Positions 1 to 8,734 of a DNA stretch of 64,000 bases are shown piece after piece. Each line of letters opens with the position of its first letter. Position 1 is the stretch's first letter. Where the stretch lies: the IMG/VR virus record IMGVR_UViG_3300009155_000040, positions 1 to 64,000 of that record; one strand, written 5' to 3'. The notes beneath the pieces were generated by a model, which was given only the letters and a program-made list of their open reading frames with translations, was not told where the DNA came from and did no database searches. The position numbers and the translations under genes are program-made. This DNA comes from a virus.

Positions 1-203
1 GTGATAAAGACGAAAGTATAAACTCTGAAAATTTTGCCGATGGTAAAAATCCTGGACGCAAAGGACTGGCTAAACGCAGTGGTGTTAACACTAAAGCCAG
101 TGTAAGCAGCCTGCGTAACACAGCTAAACACAGTACTGGCGAGAAAGCTCGTATGGCACATTGGCTAGCTAACATGAAAGCTGGTAGAGCCAAGCATAAA
201 TAA
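1..203 (+). CDS. C-terminal end of an unidentified phage protein (partial)
   Basis: An open frame enters from the left edge (first full codon at base 3) and ends at TAA 201-203, giving 66 visible residues. The visible part is basic and polar, with many Lys, Arg, Ser and Gly and a short segment reading RMAHWLANM. I do not recognise a named domain. It looks like the conserved basic tail of small T4-like phage proteins. Its start is outside the window, so its length is unknown. The stop codon lies inside a late-promoter-like motif that precedes the next gene. Confidence 0.7.
   Translation, partial: DKDESINSENFADGKNPGRKGLAKRSGVNTKASVSSLRNTAKHSTGEKARMAHWLANMKAGRAKHK
195..202 (+). promoter_or_regulatory. 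Late-promoter-like motif CATAAATA
   Basis: CATAAATA is one mismatch from the T4 late promoter core TATAAATA and lies 7 bases before the ATG at 210. If it works like T4, transcription would start almost at the start codon, and there is no visible ribosome binding site. It overlaps the stop codon of the upstream frame (AAA TAA), so chance is possible. Confidence 0.35.
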
Positions 204-209
204 TACATC

Positions 210-467
210 ATGAAAATACGCGATATTTTAGAATCTGCAACAGCAGGAGCAACAAGTTCAGCTAATGTTGGTACTGTTGTGAGCCCGCATCTTGCAATAG
301 GCAAAGATAGAGGCAACAAATCCTACACCGGAAGCCCGGGGAAAAGCGGTACAAAAGCGCCAGCAGTTCCCAAAGTAAAGCAGGCTAAAAACAGCGACGG
401 TACAGCCAAAAATGCCCTAGATATTAAGACAAATATATTCGGTGGCGGCTCTGCAATCAAAAGATAA
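210..467 (+). CDS. Small conserved phage protein, unknown function
   Basis: 85 residues starting MKIRDILES, then a low-complexity Gly/Ser/Lys-rich body ending in a basic tail (AIKR). No catalytic motif or membrane segment is visible. A similar short MKIRDIL opening is seen in small proteins of aquatic T4-like phages, from general familiarity and not a search. There is no Shine-Dalgarno sequence before the ATG. It sits between the partial gene and the Lys/Glu-rich protein, so a structural or assembly role is possible but unproven. Confidence 0.6.
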   Translation: MKIRDILESATAGATSSANVGTVVSPHLAIGKDRGNKSYTGSPGKSGTKAPAVPKVKQAKNSDGTAKNALDIKTNIFGGGSAIKR

Positions 468-470
468 ATA
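463..470 (+). promoter_or_regulatory. Late-promoter-like motif GATAAATA
   Basis: GATAAATA (one mismatch from TATAAATA) sits 32 bases before the ATG at 503, which has its own ribosome binding site AAGGAA. Spacing fits a late promoter with a short leader. The stop codon of the upstream small gene (TAA 465-467) lies inside the motif. Confidence 0.45.
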
Positions 471-502
471 CAATATGGACCTTTAAAACCAAGGAATTTA
501 AA

Positions 503-2185
503 ATGGACTTCAAATCATTAATTACTAAAATCAGCTCAATGGATTCTCCAATCGAAACCGTTGCAGCTCCAGAATTACCAAAAAGCGTACAGCTTAACGA
601 AGATGCTCAGCTACGTGTTTTAAGCGGACGTACTACATACATTGCTGAAGCAAAGAAAAAAGCAGAAGCTGACGAAAAAGAAAAAGCCGACAAGAAAGAA
701 GAAGCTGTTAAAGAAGAAATGAAAGTTGGCGACAGCAAGAAAACTGCTAAAGGCGGTACTGTTACTAAGACTAAGACAGGTATCGTTCACAAAGCTGGTC
801 CAGGCAACTACGGCGGTTCCGACGATAAGGATACAGATCCTGATGCAGACGACGAGCCAAAAGCTAAGAAAGCCAAAAAAGAGTCCATCGATCCAGAAGT
901 TTTCAAATCCAAATTCCTTAGAATGGTAGAAGCTAAAAAGTCTGGAAAGAAAAAGCCAGATGATGATAACGACGGTGTTCCAGATTGGGCAGACAAAAAG
1001 CCAGGTGAGGATGACAATGCTGGCAAGAAAAAAGGTGCTGCTCCTAAGAAAGGTGTGAATCCTTTTGCTAAAAAGAAAGTTAAAGAAGCTTCAGATGACG
1101 ATGCTGATTTTGATAACATCAGTCACGGAGTTAGTAGTCCTGAAGAAAAGAAAAAACAAGAAAAATCAATGATTGATACGTTTAAGAAATCTGGAAAGAA
1201 AGCAAATCCAGATTCACAAATTGGTCGTTTGATGAAGAAGCACGGTGTTAGCCTTGAAAGCAAAGAGTCTGTTGTTAGTGAACTTTCAAAAGATACCCTA
1301 AAGAGTTACAAAGCTAAAAATATGGATGCAGGTCGCTCAGCGATGATCAAGGGAGACGAAAAAACTCTTGCAAAACGCACAGCTGGTAAAGATGCTGTTG
1401 AAAAGAAACTTGCCAAGAAAGACGAAAGCAAGATGATGCCGAAGGGCAAGAAGCGTCCAGTTAAAGAATCAGTTGAGCCAACACTGACTTTCAAAGACAT
1501 GGTTCGCCTTGTACAAGAAAGTGGTGGCCAACAACAGATCGACGCAGTTGACACTGCATTATTCAACTGGGCTCAACGTGTTGCTAAGAATAAATTAGGC
1601 GAAGGCATGAAAGCAGAACTTTATGCTGGTCTAATCTATGAGCGCAACGGTGGCGTGTTTGAAATGTACGATGTGTTAAGCGAAAGCAAAAAAAATATTA
1701 ATGAAAGCAGAGTTCAATTAGACGAAGGCATGATGGACAAAGTCAAAAGCATGTTGATGTCTAAACTAGCACCAAAGCTTTCAGATCAAGAAAAATCTAA
1801 AATGGCAAACGTTGCTAAACAAGTTTTAGGTAAAGACCGTGCAGATTCAAGCGATTTCACATTAGCAAATATCAAAGCAATTGCCAAAGCACTAGGTGCA
1901 AAACCTGAACCTGCTGCTGAATCTATCGAAGAAGGTCCAATTGGTGACTTCTTTGGTCAGAAAAAGGTAGATCCGAAAAGCGGACAGGGTACCCTAGGAG
2001 GTATTGATGCATGGGATAAAAGTGCTACACTAGGTGAAAAACTTTCAAGTTTAACAGGAGTACTAGGAGGTGCAGCCGCAACAATCGCAGGATTGTTCGG
2101 AGGACCAGCTTGGTTAATAATTCCAGGCATACTAGCGATTATGTTTATGTCGCAAATTGGAATGAGCAAAGGCGGTTCAAGTTAA
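503..2185 (+). CDS. Lys/Glu-rich phage protein with C-terminal hydrophobic segment; possible prohead core or internal virion protein
   Basis: 560 residues. Residues about 50-330 are highly charged with long Lys/Glu/Asp runs. Residues 153-163 contain DDDNDGVPDWA, which resembles a calcium-binding thrombospondin type 3 repeat (DxDxDGxxD). Residues about 335-400 look like a compact helical domain (LFNWAQRVAKNKL region). The last 45 residues are Gly/Ala-rich and hydrophobic and could span a membrane. AAGGAATTTAAA precedes the ATG. T4-like head core proteins are similarly charged, but no family signature decides this. The strong terminator just downstream makes it the last gene of its unit. Confidence 0.65.
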   Translation: MDFKSLITKISSMDSPIETVAAPELPKSVQLNEDAQLRVLSGRTTYIAEAKKKAEADEKEKADKKEEAVKEEMKVGDSKKTAKGGTVTKTKTGIVHKAGPGNYGGSDDKDTDPDADDEPKAKKAKKESIDPEVFKSKFLRMVEAKKSGKKKPDDDNDGVPDWADKKPGEDDNAGKKKGAAPKKGVNPFAKKKVKEASDDDADFDNISHGVSSPEEKKKQEKSMIDTFKKSGKKANPDSQIGRLMKKHGVSLESKESVVSELSKDTLKSYKAKNMDAGRSAMIKGDEKTLAKRTAGKDAVEKKLAKKDESKMMPKGKKRPVKESVEPTLTFKDMVRLVQESGGQQQIDAVDTALFNWAQRVAKNKLGEGMKAELYAGLIYERNGGVFEMYDVLSESKKNINESRVQLDEGMMDKVKSMLMSKLAPKLSDQEKSKMANVAKQVLGKDRADSSDFTLANIKAIAKALGAKPEPAAESIEEGPIGDFFGQKKVDPKSGQGTLGGIDAWDKSATLGEKLSSLTGVLGGAAATIAGLFGGPAWLIIPGILAIMFMSQIGMSKGGSS

Positions 2186-2203
2186 ATTTACCGTTTGGTA
2201 AAG

Positions 2204-2236
2204 AAAGCCAGCAATTTAGGTTGACTGGCTTTTTTG
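2204..2236 (+). terminator. Intrinsic terminator after the Lys/Glu-rich gene
   Basis: AGCCAGCAA pairs with TTGACTGGCT (one bulged base) around a 6-base loop, followed by a run of T. It starts about 20 bases after the stop at 2185 and overlaps the -35 element of the next promoter. Confidence 0.75.
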
Positions 2237-2249
2237 TTGGCTATATAAT
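2221..2249 (+). promoter_or_regulatory. Sigma70-like early promoter upstream of the dsbA-like gene
   Basis: TTGACT (2221-2226) and TATAAT (2244-2249) are separated by 17 bases, the ideal spacing for bacterial sigma70 promoters. The -35 box is in the 3' arm of the terminator hairpin. A ribosome binding site (AGGAGAG) follows before the ATG at 2270. It probably drives the dsbA-like gene, the membrane protein and perhaps the polymerase. Confidence 0.65.
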
Positions 2250-2269
2250 AGTCTTATAGGAGAGATTAT

Positions 2270-2533
2270 ATGTCAACCAGAATGTACGGTCCGGAAGAAA
2301 AAGCAAAACTAGAACGTCTTATTAACGAAGGCGGCAATGTATTACGTGAAGTAGAAGACCTCAAAGAGGGTCTTAAAGAAACTGTTAAAGCAGTTGCAGA
2401 AGAACTACAAATTAAACCCAGCGTTATCAACAAAGCAATCGCTATTGCACATAAAGACAATTGGAAAGATCACGAACAAGAATGGAATGATATTGAAATG
2501 ATTCTTGGCGTTACAAAGCGTCTACCTGAATGA
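2270..2533 (+). CDS. dsbA: DsbA-like double-stranded DNA-binding protein (T4 late transcription helper family)
   Basis: 87 residues, mostly charged helices, with a conserved-looking C-terminal half (INKAIAIAHKDN). T4 DsbA is 89 residues with a similar pattern (MFNRLLALYHKDN) and binds DNA near late promoters. Length, helical character and this C-terminal motif support the match. It follows a strong sigma70-like promoter with a good AGGAGAG binding site, and its stop overlaps the next start (ATGA). The assignment rests on remembered family similarity. Confidence 0.6.
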   Translation: MSTRMYGPEEKAKLERLINEGGNVLREVEDLKEGLKETVKAVAEELQIKPSVINKAIAIAHKDNWKDHEQEWNDIEMILGVTKRLPE

Positions 2534-2823
2534 TTATTGATTTTTTTAAACCTACTGTAGAATGGATTAAAGATGACTACTATACTCATCCCTTTCGGTT
2601 TTTTATTGAACTGCTTGCTTGGGCTGTGTCTATTGGGTGCAGTATCACTATGGCCTTCACCGTCCCCAATCCGCCACTACTCGCGTTATATCCTGTTTGG
2701 ATCAGCGGCTGTGCTATGTATGCTTGGGCTGCTTATACTAGGAAATCATTTGGCATGTTGGCTAACTACATTTTGCTAACCAGCATTGATACGTTTGGCT
2801 TAATTAGAATGCTAACTAATTAA
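2530..2823 (+). CDS. Small membrane protein, unknown function
   Basis: 97 residues with about three hydrophobic segments: residues 24-46, 50-70 and 75-94. There is no signal peptidase site and no catalytic motif. The start overlaps the dsbA-like stop by 4 bases (ATGA), so translation is coupled. It lies just before the polymerase gene. It probably sits in the host inner membrane. Nothing in the sequence tells its role. Confidence 0.6.
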   Translation: MIIDFFKPTVEWIKDDYYTHPFRFFIELLAWAVSIGCSITMAFTVPNPPLLALYPVWISGCAMYAWAAYTRKSFGMLANYILLTSIDTFGLIRMLTN

Positions 2824-2900
2824 ATAAAGTTGAAGATGGTCGGCGGGCCAGAAACCGCACATTTGGTATTTGCAAGCCCTAAATTGCATAGGAGAAAAAT

Positions 2901-5570
2901 TTGAGTTATGTAGACGCTTTCTATGATAGAGAGCAGGATGTTATTCGTGTCGTTGAACGTGACGACAAAGGTAAAAAGCAATTTCGTGAACATCCAGCTC
3001 GTCATATTTTTTATTATCAAGACCCTAAAGGTAAATTCCTTTCAATCAAGGGAGAACCCCTTACTCGTGTAAGTTGTAAAAATGTTAAAGAGTTTCGAAA
3101 AGAACTTGCTATCTATAGCAATAAAAAACTTTACGAATCGGACATTAATCCAATTTATCGTTGTTTAGAAGACAATTATCTAAACGCAGAACCCCCAAAA
3201 CTAAATGTAGCGTTTTTCGATATTGAGGTAGACTTCGATCCAGAACGTGGCTATGCATCACCTGATGATCCATTTATGCCAATCACTGCGATTGCTGTCT
3301 ACCTCCAATGGATGGAAACAATGATCTGTTTGGCTATTCCTCCTAAGACACTGAGTATGGAAGAAGCTAAACGTCAAGTTGAAGAATTTCCAAATACCAT
3401 GCTGTTTGACAACGAAGCAGACATGTTGGACACCTTCTTAGATTTGATACAAGACTCTGATGTACTAAGTGGATGGAACAGCGAAGGCTTTGATATTCCG
3501 TATACTGTTAATCGTGTGACTAAAGTATTGAGCAAAGAAGATACACGTAGATTCTGTTTGTTTAATCAATTCCCTAAAAAACGTGAATACGAAAAGTATG
3601 GCAAGGCTGCTGTTACCTATGACTTAATTGGTCGTGTGCATATTGATAGTTTAGAACTTTATAGAAAATACACCTATGAAGAACGACACACCTATCGACT
3701 AGATGCTATTGGTGAGATGGAAATTGGTGAAAACAAAACTGTATATGAAGGCACACTGGATCAACTTTATAACAACGACTTCCGTAGATTTATCGAATAC
3801 AACAGACAGGACTGTGCATTGTTAGACAAGTTAGATAAAAAATTAAAATTTATTGATCTTGCCAATACCATTGCACATGAAAACACAGTATTGATTCAAA
3901 CCACAATGGGTGCTGTTGCTGTTACAGAACAGGCAATTATCAACGAAAGCCATCGCAGAGGGATGATTGTTCCAAACAGAGTTAAAATGGACGATCGTGG
4001 AGATACTTCTGCAGCGGGTGCGTATGTTGCGTTTCCTAAGAAAGGCATCCATGAATGGATTGGTTCATTAGATATTAACTCGCTATATCCTAGTGCTATT
4101 AGAGCATTGAACATGGGTCCAGAGACCATTGTCGGGCAACTGCGTCAAGATGGTACTAAAGACTTTATTGCTGCCGAAATAGCGAAGGGCAAATCATTTG
4201 CATCAGCATGGGAAGGTATATTTGGATCGCTTGAGTATACTGCTGTAATGAATAAAGAAGTTGGCAGGGAAATTGTCATTGACTGGGAAGGTGGCGGGCA
4301 TGACGAACTCAGTGCCGCACAGGTTTATGATTTAATTTTCGAAAGCAATCAACCCTGGATGATCAGTGCTAACGGTACAATCTTTACTTATGAAACAGAA
4401 GGTATTATCCCAGGATTGTTAAAACGTTGGTATGCCGAACGAAAAGAGATGCAGGCTAAACTTAAAGAATGTATAAAGGCAGGGAATAAAATTGAAGAAG
4501 AATATTGGGATAAACGTCAGCTCGTTAAAAAGATTTTGCTTAACAGCTTGTACGGTGCTATTCTTAATCCTGGTTGTCGTTTCTTCGACAATCGTATTGG
4601 TCAATCAACCACTCTTACTGGGCGAGCCATTGCTCGCCATATGGCCGGGAAAGTAAACGAAATCGTTACTGGCGAATATAATCACGTAGGCAAAGCAATT
4701 ATCTATGGTGACACAGATTCATGTTATTTTTCTGCGTTCAACACGCTGAAAAAAGAAATCGAACGAGGTACACTACCTTGGACAAGAGAATCAGTAATTG
4801 AACTTTATGATACTATAGGAGATGAAGTAAATGGCACATTCCCCAAATTTATGCAAGATGCTTTCCACTGTCCAAAAACCAGAGGAGAGGTCATCAAAGC
4901 AGGTCGCGAAATTGTTGCAAGCAAAGGACTCTTTATCACAAAGAAACGATACGCAGTCCTCTATTACGACAAAGAAGGAAAACGGTCAGATGTTGATGGC
5001 AAACCAGGGAAAATTAAAGCTATGGGGCTTGACCTCAAGCGTTCAGACACCCCGGTTGTTATCCAGGACTTCTTAAGCGAAGTGCTGACACGAGTACTAA
5101 ATGGTGCTGGCAAGGAGGAGGTATTAGAATATATCACTAACTTCCGTACAGAGTTTAAAACTCGTCCAGGTTGGGAGAAAGGTAGTCCCAAACGTGCCAA
5201 CAATATCACTGAATATGCCAGTAAAGAAAAGAAAGCAGGCAAGACTAACATGCCCGGACACGTTCGAGCAAGTCTTAACTGGAACACTTTGAAGCGTATG
5301 ATGGATGACAAATACTCCATGAACATCGTTGACGGTATGAAAGTGATTGTTTGCAAAATCAAAGATAATCCAATGGGGTATACCAGTGTAGCGTATCCTG
5401 TAGATGAACTTCGTTTACCTCAATGGTTTAAAGACATGCCTTTTAACGATGCAGAAATGGAAACAACTGTTATCGATGAAAAGTTAGAAAACCTAATTGG
5501 TGTTTTGGAATGGGACATCAGTTCAACTCGCAGTGATAACACATTCACAAAATTGTTTGATTTTGAGTGA
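2901..5570 (+). CDS. gp43: Family B DNA polymerase with 3'-5' proofreading exonuclease (T4 gp43-like)
   Basis: 889 residues, close to T4 gp43. It copies the phage genome. Exonuclease motifs are FFDIEVD (D107, E109), NSEGFDIPY (193-201) and YNRQD (300-304). Polymerase motif A is SLDINSLYPS (389-398), motif B is KILLNSLYG (544-552) and motif C is YGDTDS (602-607). All catalytic acids are present and there is no intein. The C-terminus ends TKLFDFE, a likely clamp-binding peptide. The start is TTG at 2901 behind AGGAG; no in-frame ATG gives a better start. The sliding clamp follows 60 bases downstream. Confidence 0.97.
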   Translation: MSYVDAFYDREQDVIRVVERDDKGKKQFREHPARHIFYYQDPKGKFLSIKGEPLTRVSCKNVKEFRKELAIYSNKKLYESDINPIYRCLEDNYLNAEPPKLNVAFFDIEVDFDPERGYASPDDPFMPITAIAVYLQWMETMICLAIPPKTLSMEEAKRQVEEFPNTMLFDNEADMLDTFLDLIQDSDVLSGWNSEGFDIPYTVNRVTKVLSKEDTRRFCLFNQFPKKREYEKYGKAAVTYDLIGRVHIDSLELYRKYTYEERHTYRLDAIGEMEIGENKTVYEGTLDQLYNNDFRRFIEYNRQDCALLDKLDKKLKFIDLANTIAHENTVLIQTTMGAVAVTEQAIINESHRRGMIVPNRVKMDDRGDTSAAGAYVAFPKKGIHEWIGSLDINSLYPSAIRALNMGPETIVGQLRQDGTKDFIAAEIAKGKSFASAWEGIFGSLEYTAVMNKEVGREIVIDWEGGGHDELSAAQVYDLIFESNQPWMISANGTIFTYETEGIIPGLLKRWYAERKEMQAKLKECIKAGNKIEEEYWDKRQLVKKILLNSLYGAILNPGCRFFDNRIGQSTTLTGRAIARHMAGKVNEIVTGEYNHVGKAIIYGDTDSCYFSAFNTLKKEIERGTLPWTRESVIELYDTIGDEVNGTFPKFMQDAFHCPKTRGEVIKAGREIVASKGLFITKKRYAVLYYDKEGKRSDVDGKPGKIKAMGLDLKRSDTPVVIQDFLSEVLTRVLNGAGKEEVLEYITNFRTEFKTRPGWEKGSPKRANNITEYASKEKKAGKTNMPGHVRASLNWNTLKRMMDDKYSMNIVDGMKVIVCKIKDNPMGYTSVAYPVDELRLPQWFKDMPFNDAEMETTVIDEKLENLIGVLEWDISSTRSDNTFTKLFDFE

Positions 5571-5578
5571 TTTAGCGG

Positions 5579-5607
5579 TTGCTTTTTTACACAGATCTAA
5601 ATATAAT
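5579..5607 (+). promoter_or_regulatory. Sigma70-like promoter upstream of the sliding clamp
   Basis: TTGCTT (5579-5584) and TATAAT (5602-5607) are spaced by 17 bases. A ribosome binding site (CCGGAGA) follows, then the ATG at 5631. It lies in the gap between the polymerase stop and the clamp start and fits an early or middle promoter giving extra clamp. Confidence 0.55.
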
Positions 5608-5630
5608 CTTAATATAACCGGAGAATCTTT

Positions 5631-6368
5631 ATGAAAGATATTTTACAAGACATCGTAAGCCATACACAGAACCTAGGCTTCTTAACAACTGTTAAGGTCA
5701 CAGGCACAGAAGAAAAAACAACTATTAACTCAATGGCAGACGACCGTTCAGTTATTATGGAAGCTGAAACTTCAAACCCATATCCAGATATGCTAGGAGT
5801 ATTTGGTATGCCACAATTACAAAAACTAAAGTATTTGTTAGATGGCAGCGAATACAAAGAAAACGCAAAAATTAATGTTACCTTTGCAGAACGCAACGGC
5901 GAAACCATTCCGGTTGGCATTCATTTTGAAAACAAAGATAGTGACTTTAAAAACGACTATCGTTTTATGAATAGTGAAATCATTAATGAAAAAATGAAAA
6001 CTGTTAAGTTCCGCGGTGTCAAGTGGGACGTAGAAGTTGAGCCAAGCGTTGCCGCAGTACAGCGTTTTAACTTTCAAGCAGGTGCTAACAACGAGCATCC
6101 AACATTCCTTGCTAAAACAGAAGGTGGTAATTTGAAGTTTATCTTTGGTGATGCTTCAACACACGGTGGCGAGTTTATCTTTGCACAGAACGTTGCTGGA
6201 TCATTAGATCGTGGTTGGACTTGGCCAGTTATGCCAATCTTGAGCATTCTTAAGATTGCAGATGTTAACAACACAAAGATGAGTTTGAGTAACGAAGGTG
6301 CTATTCAGATTACACTCGACAGTGGTTTAGCAACTTACAAATATATTATTCCAGCACAGGCAGCGTAA
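5631..6368 (+). CDS. gp45: Sliding clamp, DNA polymerase accessory protein (T4 gp45-like)
   Basis: 245 residues (T4 gp45 has 228). The protein forms a ring around DNA that tethers the polymerase, and in T4 it also activates late transcription. The N-terminal segment with FGMPQLQKLKYLL, the central MNSEIINEKMKTVKF segment and the C-terminal beta-rich part ending ATYKYIIP match the gp45 family as I know it from aquatic T4-like phages. A CGGAGA binding site precedes the ATG. The adjacent polymerase ends in a clamp-binding-like peptide, which supports the pairing. Clamp loader genes gp44 and gp62 are not in this window. Confidence 0.85.
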   Translation: MKDILQDIVSHTQNLGFLTTVKVTGTEEKTTINSMADDRSVIMEAETSNPYPDMLGVFGMPQLQKLKYLLDGSEYKENAKINVTFAERNGETIPVGIHFENKDSDFKNDYRFMNSEIINEKMKTVKFRGVKWDVEVEPSVAAVQRFNFQAGANNEHPTFLAKTEGGNLKFIFGDASTHGGEFIFAQNVAGSLDRGWTWPVMPILSILKIADVNNTKMSLSNEGAIQITLDSGLATYKYIIPAQAA

Positions 6369-6369
6369 T

Positions 6370-6735
6370 ATGATTAAAGGACTTACAGGCACATGCGGAG
6401 TTACGGTATCAGCAGGTAATACTGCTCTGCCGTATGTTGGCCCAAACACTAGTAATCCAATGACCGGAATGATGCGTATTAACGGTACAGAGATAGAAGT
6501 GTTTAACGGTAGTAGTTGGCAACAGCTATCTACTAGCTATGCTACTGTGAGTTTAGATCAAGATATATTAGACACCGTACAATGGGCACGTAAGAAACGT
6601 GACGAAGAAATGAAGTGGAAGAGCTTGGCAAATGACAATAAGGCTGTTAAAATAGCATTAGACAATCTAGAACAGGCAAGACAGCAATTAGAACTTACAA
6701 CAATTTTAGCGAGAGAATATGAAACAACCAGTTAA
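6370..6735 (+). CDS. Conserved phage protein, unknown; short fibre-like N-terminus with a coiled coil
   Basis: 121 residues. The N-terminal half carries a MRINGTEIEVFNGSSW segment, similar in style to the short motifs that repeat in the fibre proteins at 34-42 kb. Residues about 65-121 form a charged helix with heptad spacing and are probably a coiled coil. It starts 2 bases after the clamp stop and overlaps the dpdA-like gene by 17 bases, so it is co-translated with both. No enzyme motif is visible. It could be a small virion component or an adaptor; neither can be decided from sequence. Confidence 0.55.
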   Translation: MIKGLTGTCGVTVSAGNTALPYVGPNTSNPMTGMMRINGTEIEVFNGSSWQQLSTSYATVSLDQDILDTVQWARKKRDEEMKWKSLANDNKAVKIALDNLEQARQQLELTTILAREYETTS

Positions 6736-8329
6736 CCTAACACCATTACAAAAAGACTATGCTGTATACCTACCGGCTATCAGTTCTTTCTATTCAACTT
6801 ATGTAGCAAAACAACGAGAAGGAGAGTTTGTCTCCAAAGATCGTATTCCCAAAGGTTTTGATCAAGGTATTGAAGGAATGAATTTCTTAAATGCAGATCA
6901 AGGATACTTTACCTACAAGTATGCTCTTTACTCTGCAGGACACGCACAGTTGAATCTCGAAAAGAGTGTGATACAAGAATCCATGATACAACAACGTGAC
7001 AGGGCAAATACTGTTATTGTTGGCGACTCTGGTGGTTATCAGATTGGTAAGGGTGTTCTTAAGTTTGATTGGTTGAACTTCGAAGGCCCCGCTGCAAATA
7101 AAACACGTTTAGATATCTTACGTTGGTTAGAACTAACTGCTGATTGGTCAATGATGTTGGACGTTCCAACATGGGCATGTGATCATATTCATAGTCCAAA
7201 GACTGGATTAAAAACATTTGATGATTGTTTAGAAAAGACTGCATTTAATAACAAGTTCTTTTTAGAAAATCGCGACGGCAAAGCCACTAAGTTCTTAAAT
7301 GTGTTGCAAGGCGGTGACTGGGATACTGCTGAAAAGTGGTATAATAGAGTTAAAGAGTTTAGTGATCCGGCAGTATGGGGTGATAATGCCGCAGAAGGTT
7401 GGGCTATGGGTGGTGCTAATATGTGTAAGATGGATATTACACTCAAGCGTCTAATGACCATGCGTGAAGATGGTTTGCTCAAAGGCAAAAACTGGATTCA
7501 CTTCTTGGGTACAGCACAATTAGACTGGTCATGTTACTTAACACAGATCCAACGTCAGATACGCAAACACATTAATCCAGAACTTACTGTCAGCTTTGAC
7601 TGTGCAAGTCCATTTATTGCTACTGCACACGGACTTGTTTATACAAATGCACAACATACCAACAAGCGTTGGAGTGTTATTATGGACAAGGCTCCGGATA
7701 ACAAAGCACTTGCTGGTAGACACGACATTCCGTTTCCGTTTGAAAGTGAAACTGGTTCTCGATTGACCATGGGCGATATTGCATACTACGATTACGGTGT
7801 TCGCAAAACTGACGCAGAACTCGGCGGAGTTAAATTTAATCATTTAGATCCAGAACACTATCATCAAGTTCCAAAACTCAACAAGCTAGGCAAGATTCCA
7901 AATAAGACTAGCTGGGATAGTTTCAGCTACGCACTAATGATGGGGCATAATGTCGAATGTCATATTGTTGCCGTACAACGTGCTCAACAGTTAATGGATA
8001 TCGAATGTGCAAGATTTAAACCTGATTGGCGAATGAAGAGCATTGAAGGTAAGAAAGAAATTGAATTTAGTGATTGGGTTCCAAATAGAATCCTGTACTT
8101 CGGTACATTCATTGAAGAATTATTTAATACCAAAACTAAAGCAGAAGCATTTGACATGATCGAAAATGCTGGGCAGTTCTTGAAATCACTGGAAGGTGCT
8201 CGACTACAGGGCGGTCCTGCTGCAAACACATTTGGTAACTTGTTTGCATTTGATGATGGTAAGAAAGCTGGAGAAATTGATTTTTCTAGTCCAGACGATG
8301 ACGAGTTGAACAGTTTAGTTGTTGAATAA
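6719..8329 (+). CDS. dpdA: DpdA-like 7-deazaguanine DNA transglycosylase (tRNA-guanine transglycosylase fold)
   Basis: 536 residues. DpdA enzymes swap guanine in DNA for a 7-deazaguanine such as preQ0, hiding phage DNA from restriction enzymes. Landmarks of the TGT fold occur in order: GDSGGYQ (102-108; TGT has DSGGFQ), LDVP (148-151), VLQGGD (195-200), GWAMGG (227-232), HFLGT (261-265) and SFDCASP (292-298), whose D294 matches the nucleophile of TGT. The usual C-terminal Cys3His zinc site of tRNA enzymes is not visible. FolE and QueE, which make the precursor, are nearby. A tRNA-acting TGT is the alternative, but the divergent motifs and phage context favour DpdA. The subtype was not determined. 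Confidence 0.85.
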   Translation: MKQPVNLTPLQKDYAVYLPAISSFYSTYVAKQREGEFVSKDRIPKGFDQGIEGMNFLNADQGYFTYKYALYSAGHAQLNLEKSVIQESMIQQRDRANTVIVGDSGGYQIGKGVLKFDWLNFEGPAANKTRLDILRWLELTADWSMMLDVPTWACDHIHSPKTGLKTFDDCLEKTAFNNKFFLENRDGKATKFLNVLQGGDWDTAEKWYNRVKEFSDPAVWGDNAAEGWAMGGANMCKMDITLKRLMTMREDGLLKGKNWIHFLGTAQLDWSCYLTQIQRQIRKHINPELTVSFDCASPFIATAHGLVYTNAQHTNKRWSVIMDKAPDNKALAGRHDIPFPFESETGSRLTMGDIAYYDYGVRKTDAELGGVKFNHLDPEHYHQVPKLNKLGKIPNKTSWDSFSYALMMGHNVECHIVAVQRAQQLMDIECARFKPDWRMKSIEGKKEIEFSDWVPNRILYFGTFIEELFNTKTKAEAFDMIENAGQFLKSLEGARLQGGPAANTFGNLFAFDDGKKAGEIDFSSPDDDELNSLVVE

Positions 8330-8340
8330 AAGGAGTTGTT

Positions 8341-8526
8341 ATGTACGAGTTACGTATAAAACATTTAGAAGAAGCACATCGTGCTTTGGATAAACAAATT
8401 GACACTTTGGAAAAAAATGGCCTGTTTGAAGACCTTAGATTGGAAACTTTGAAAAAAGAAAGGTTGCTCTTAAAGGATAAACTTGCTATAATAAAGCATA
8501 AACAAGAACTTCACACACAGGCATAA
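8341..8526 (+). CDS. YdcH/DUF465-like small coiled-coil protein
   Basis: 61 residues, entirely helical. The arrangement matches the DUF465 (YdcH) family: a short helix with HLEEAHRALDKQI, a turn, then LKKERLLLKDKL. Family members are small antiparallel coiled coils of unknown function. AAGGAG precedes the ATG. It is 11 bases after the dpdA-like gene and one base before the next gene, in the same transcription unit. Confidence 0.65.
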   Translation: MYELRIKHLEEAHRALDKQIDTLEKNGLFEDLRLETLKKERLLLKDKLAIIKHKQELHTQA

Positions 8527-8527
8527 C

Positions 8528-8734
8528 ATGGCATCAAGCTTCACCCTTAATCGAACGCAAGTCGAAAAACTTGCTAAGATGGCGGCACACTTCAAAGAAG
8601 TAGAATGGTTTACTCTTGAAGAAGTTCACACAAGCGGCATTGGCCCTTCGGTCACTGTCAAATTCAATCTTTTCAACGATAACGACAAAGACGTCGATAC
8701 TACCGTTGATATCACTGATGTGAGTACCTGGTAA
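8528..8734 (+). CDS. Small conserved phage protein, unknown
   Basis: 68 residues: an N-terminal helix, then a beta-rich half ending in an acidic strand region. No known motif. It sits in a chain of overlapping genes: one base after the DUF465-like gene, and sharing one base with the next start (TAATG). The chain suggests co-expression with the dpdA-like gene. No function is proposed. Confidence 0.5.
   Translation: MASSFTLNRTQVEKLAKMAAHFKEVEWFTLEEVHTSGIGPSVTVKFNLFNDNDKDVDTTVDITDVSTW

Noticed and set aside
4964-5362. Open frame of 132 codons opposite the DNA polymerase gene
   Set aside because: It lies fully antisense to conserved polymerase sequence, has no binding site and no recognisable domain; it is a shadow of the coding strand.
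6719-8329. Host-type queuine tRNA-ribosyltransferase
   Set aside because: TGT motifs are divergent and the C-terminal zinc site is not visible; with FolE and QueE in a phage operon a DNA-acting DpdA is more likely. Not fully excluded.
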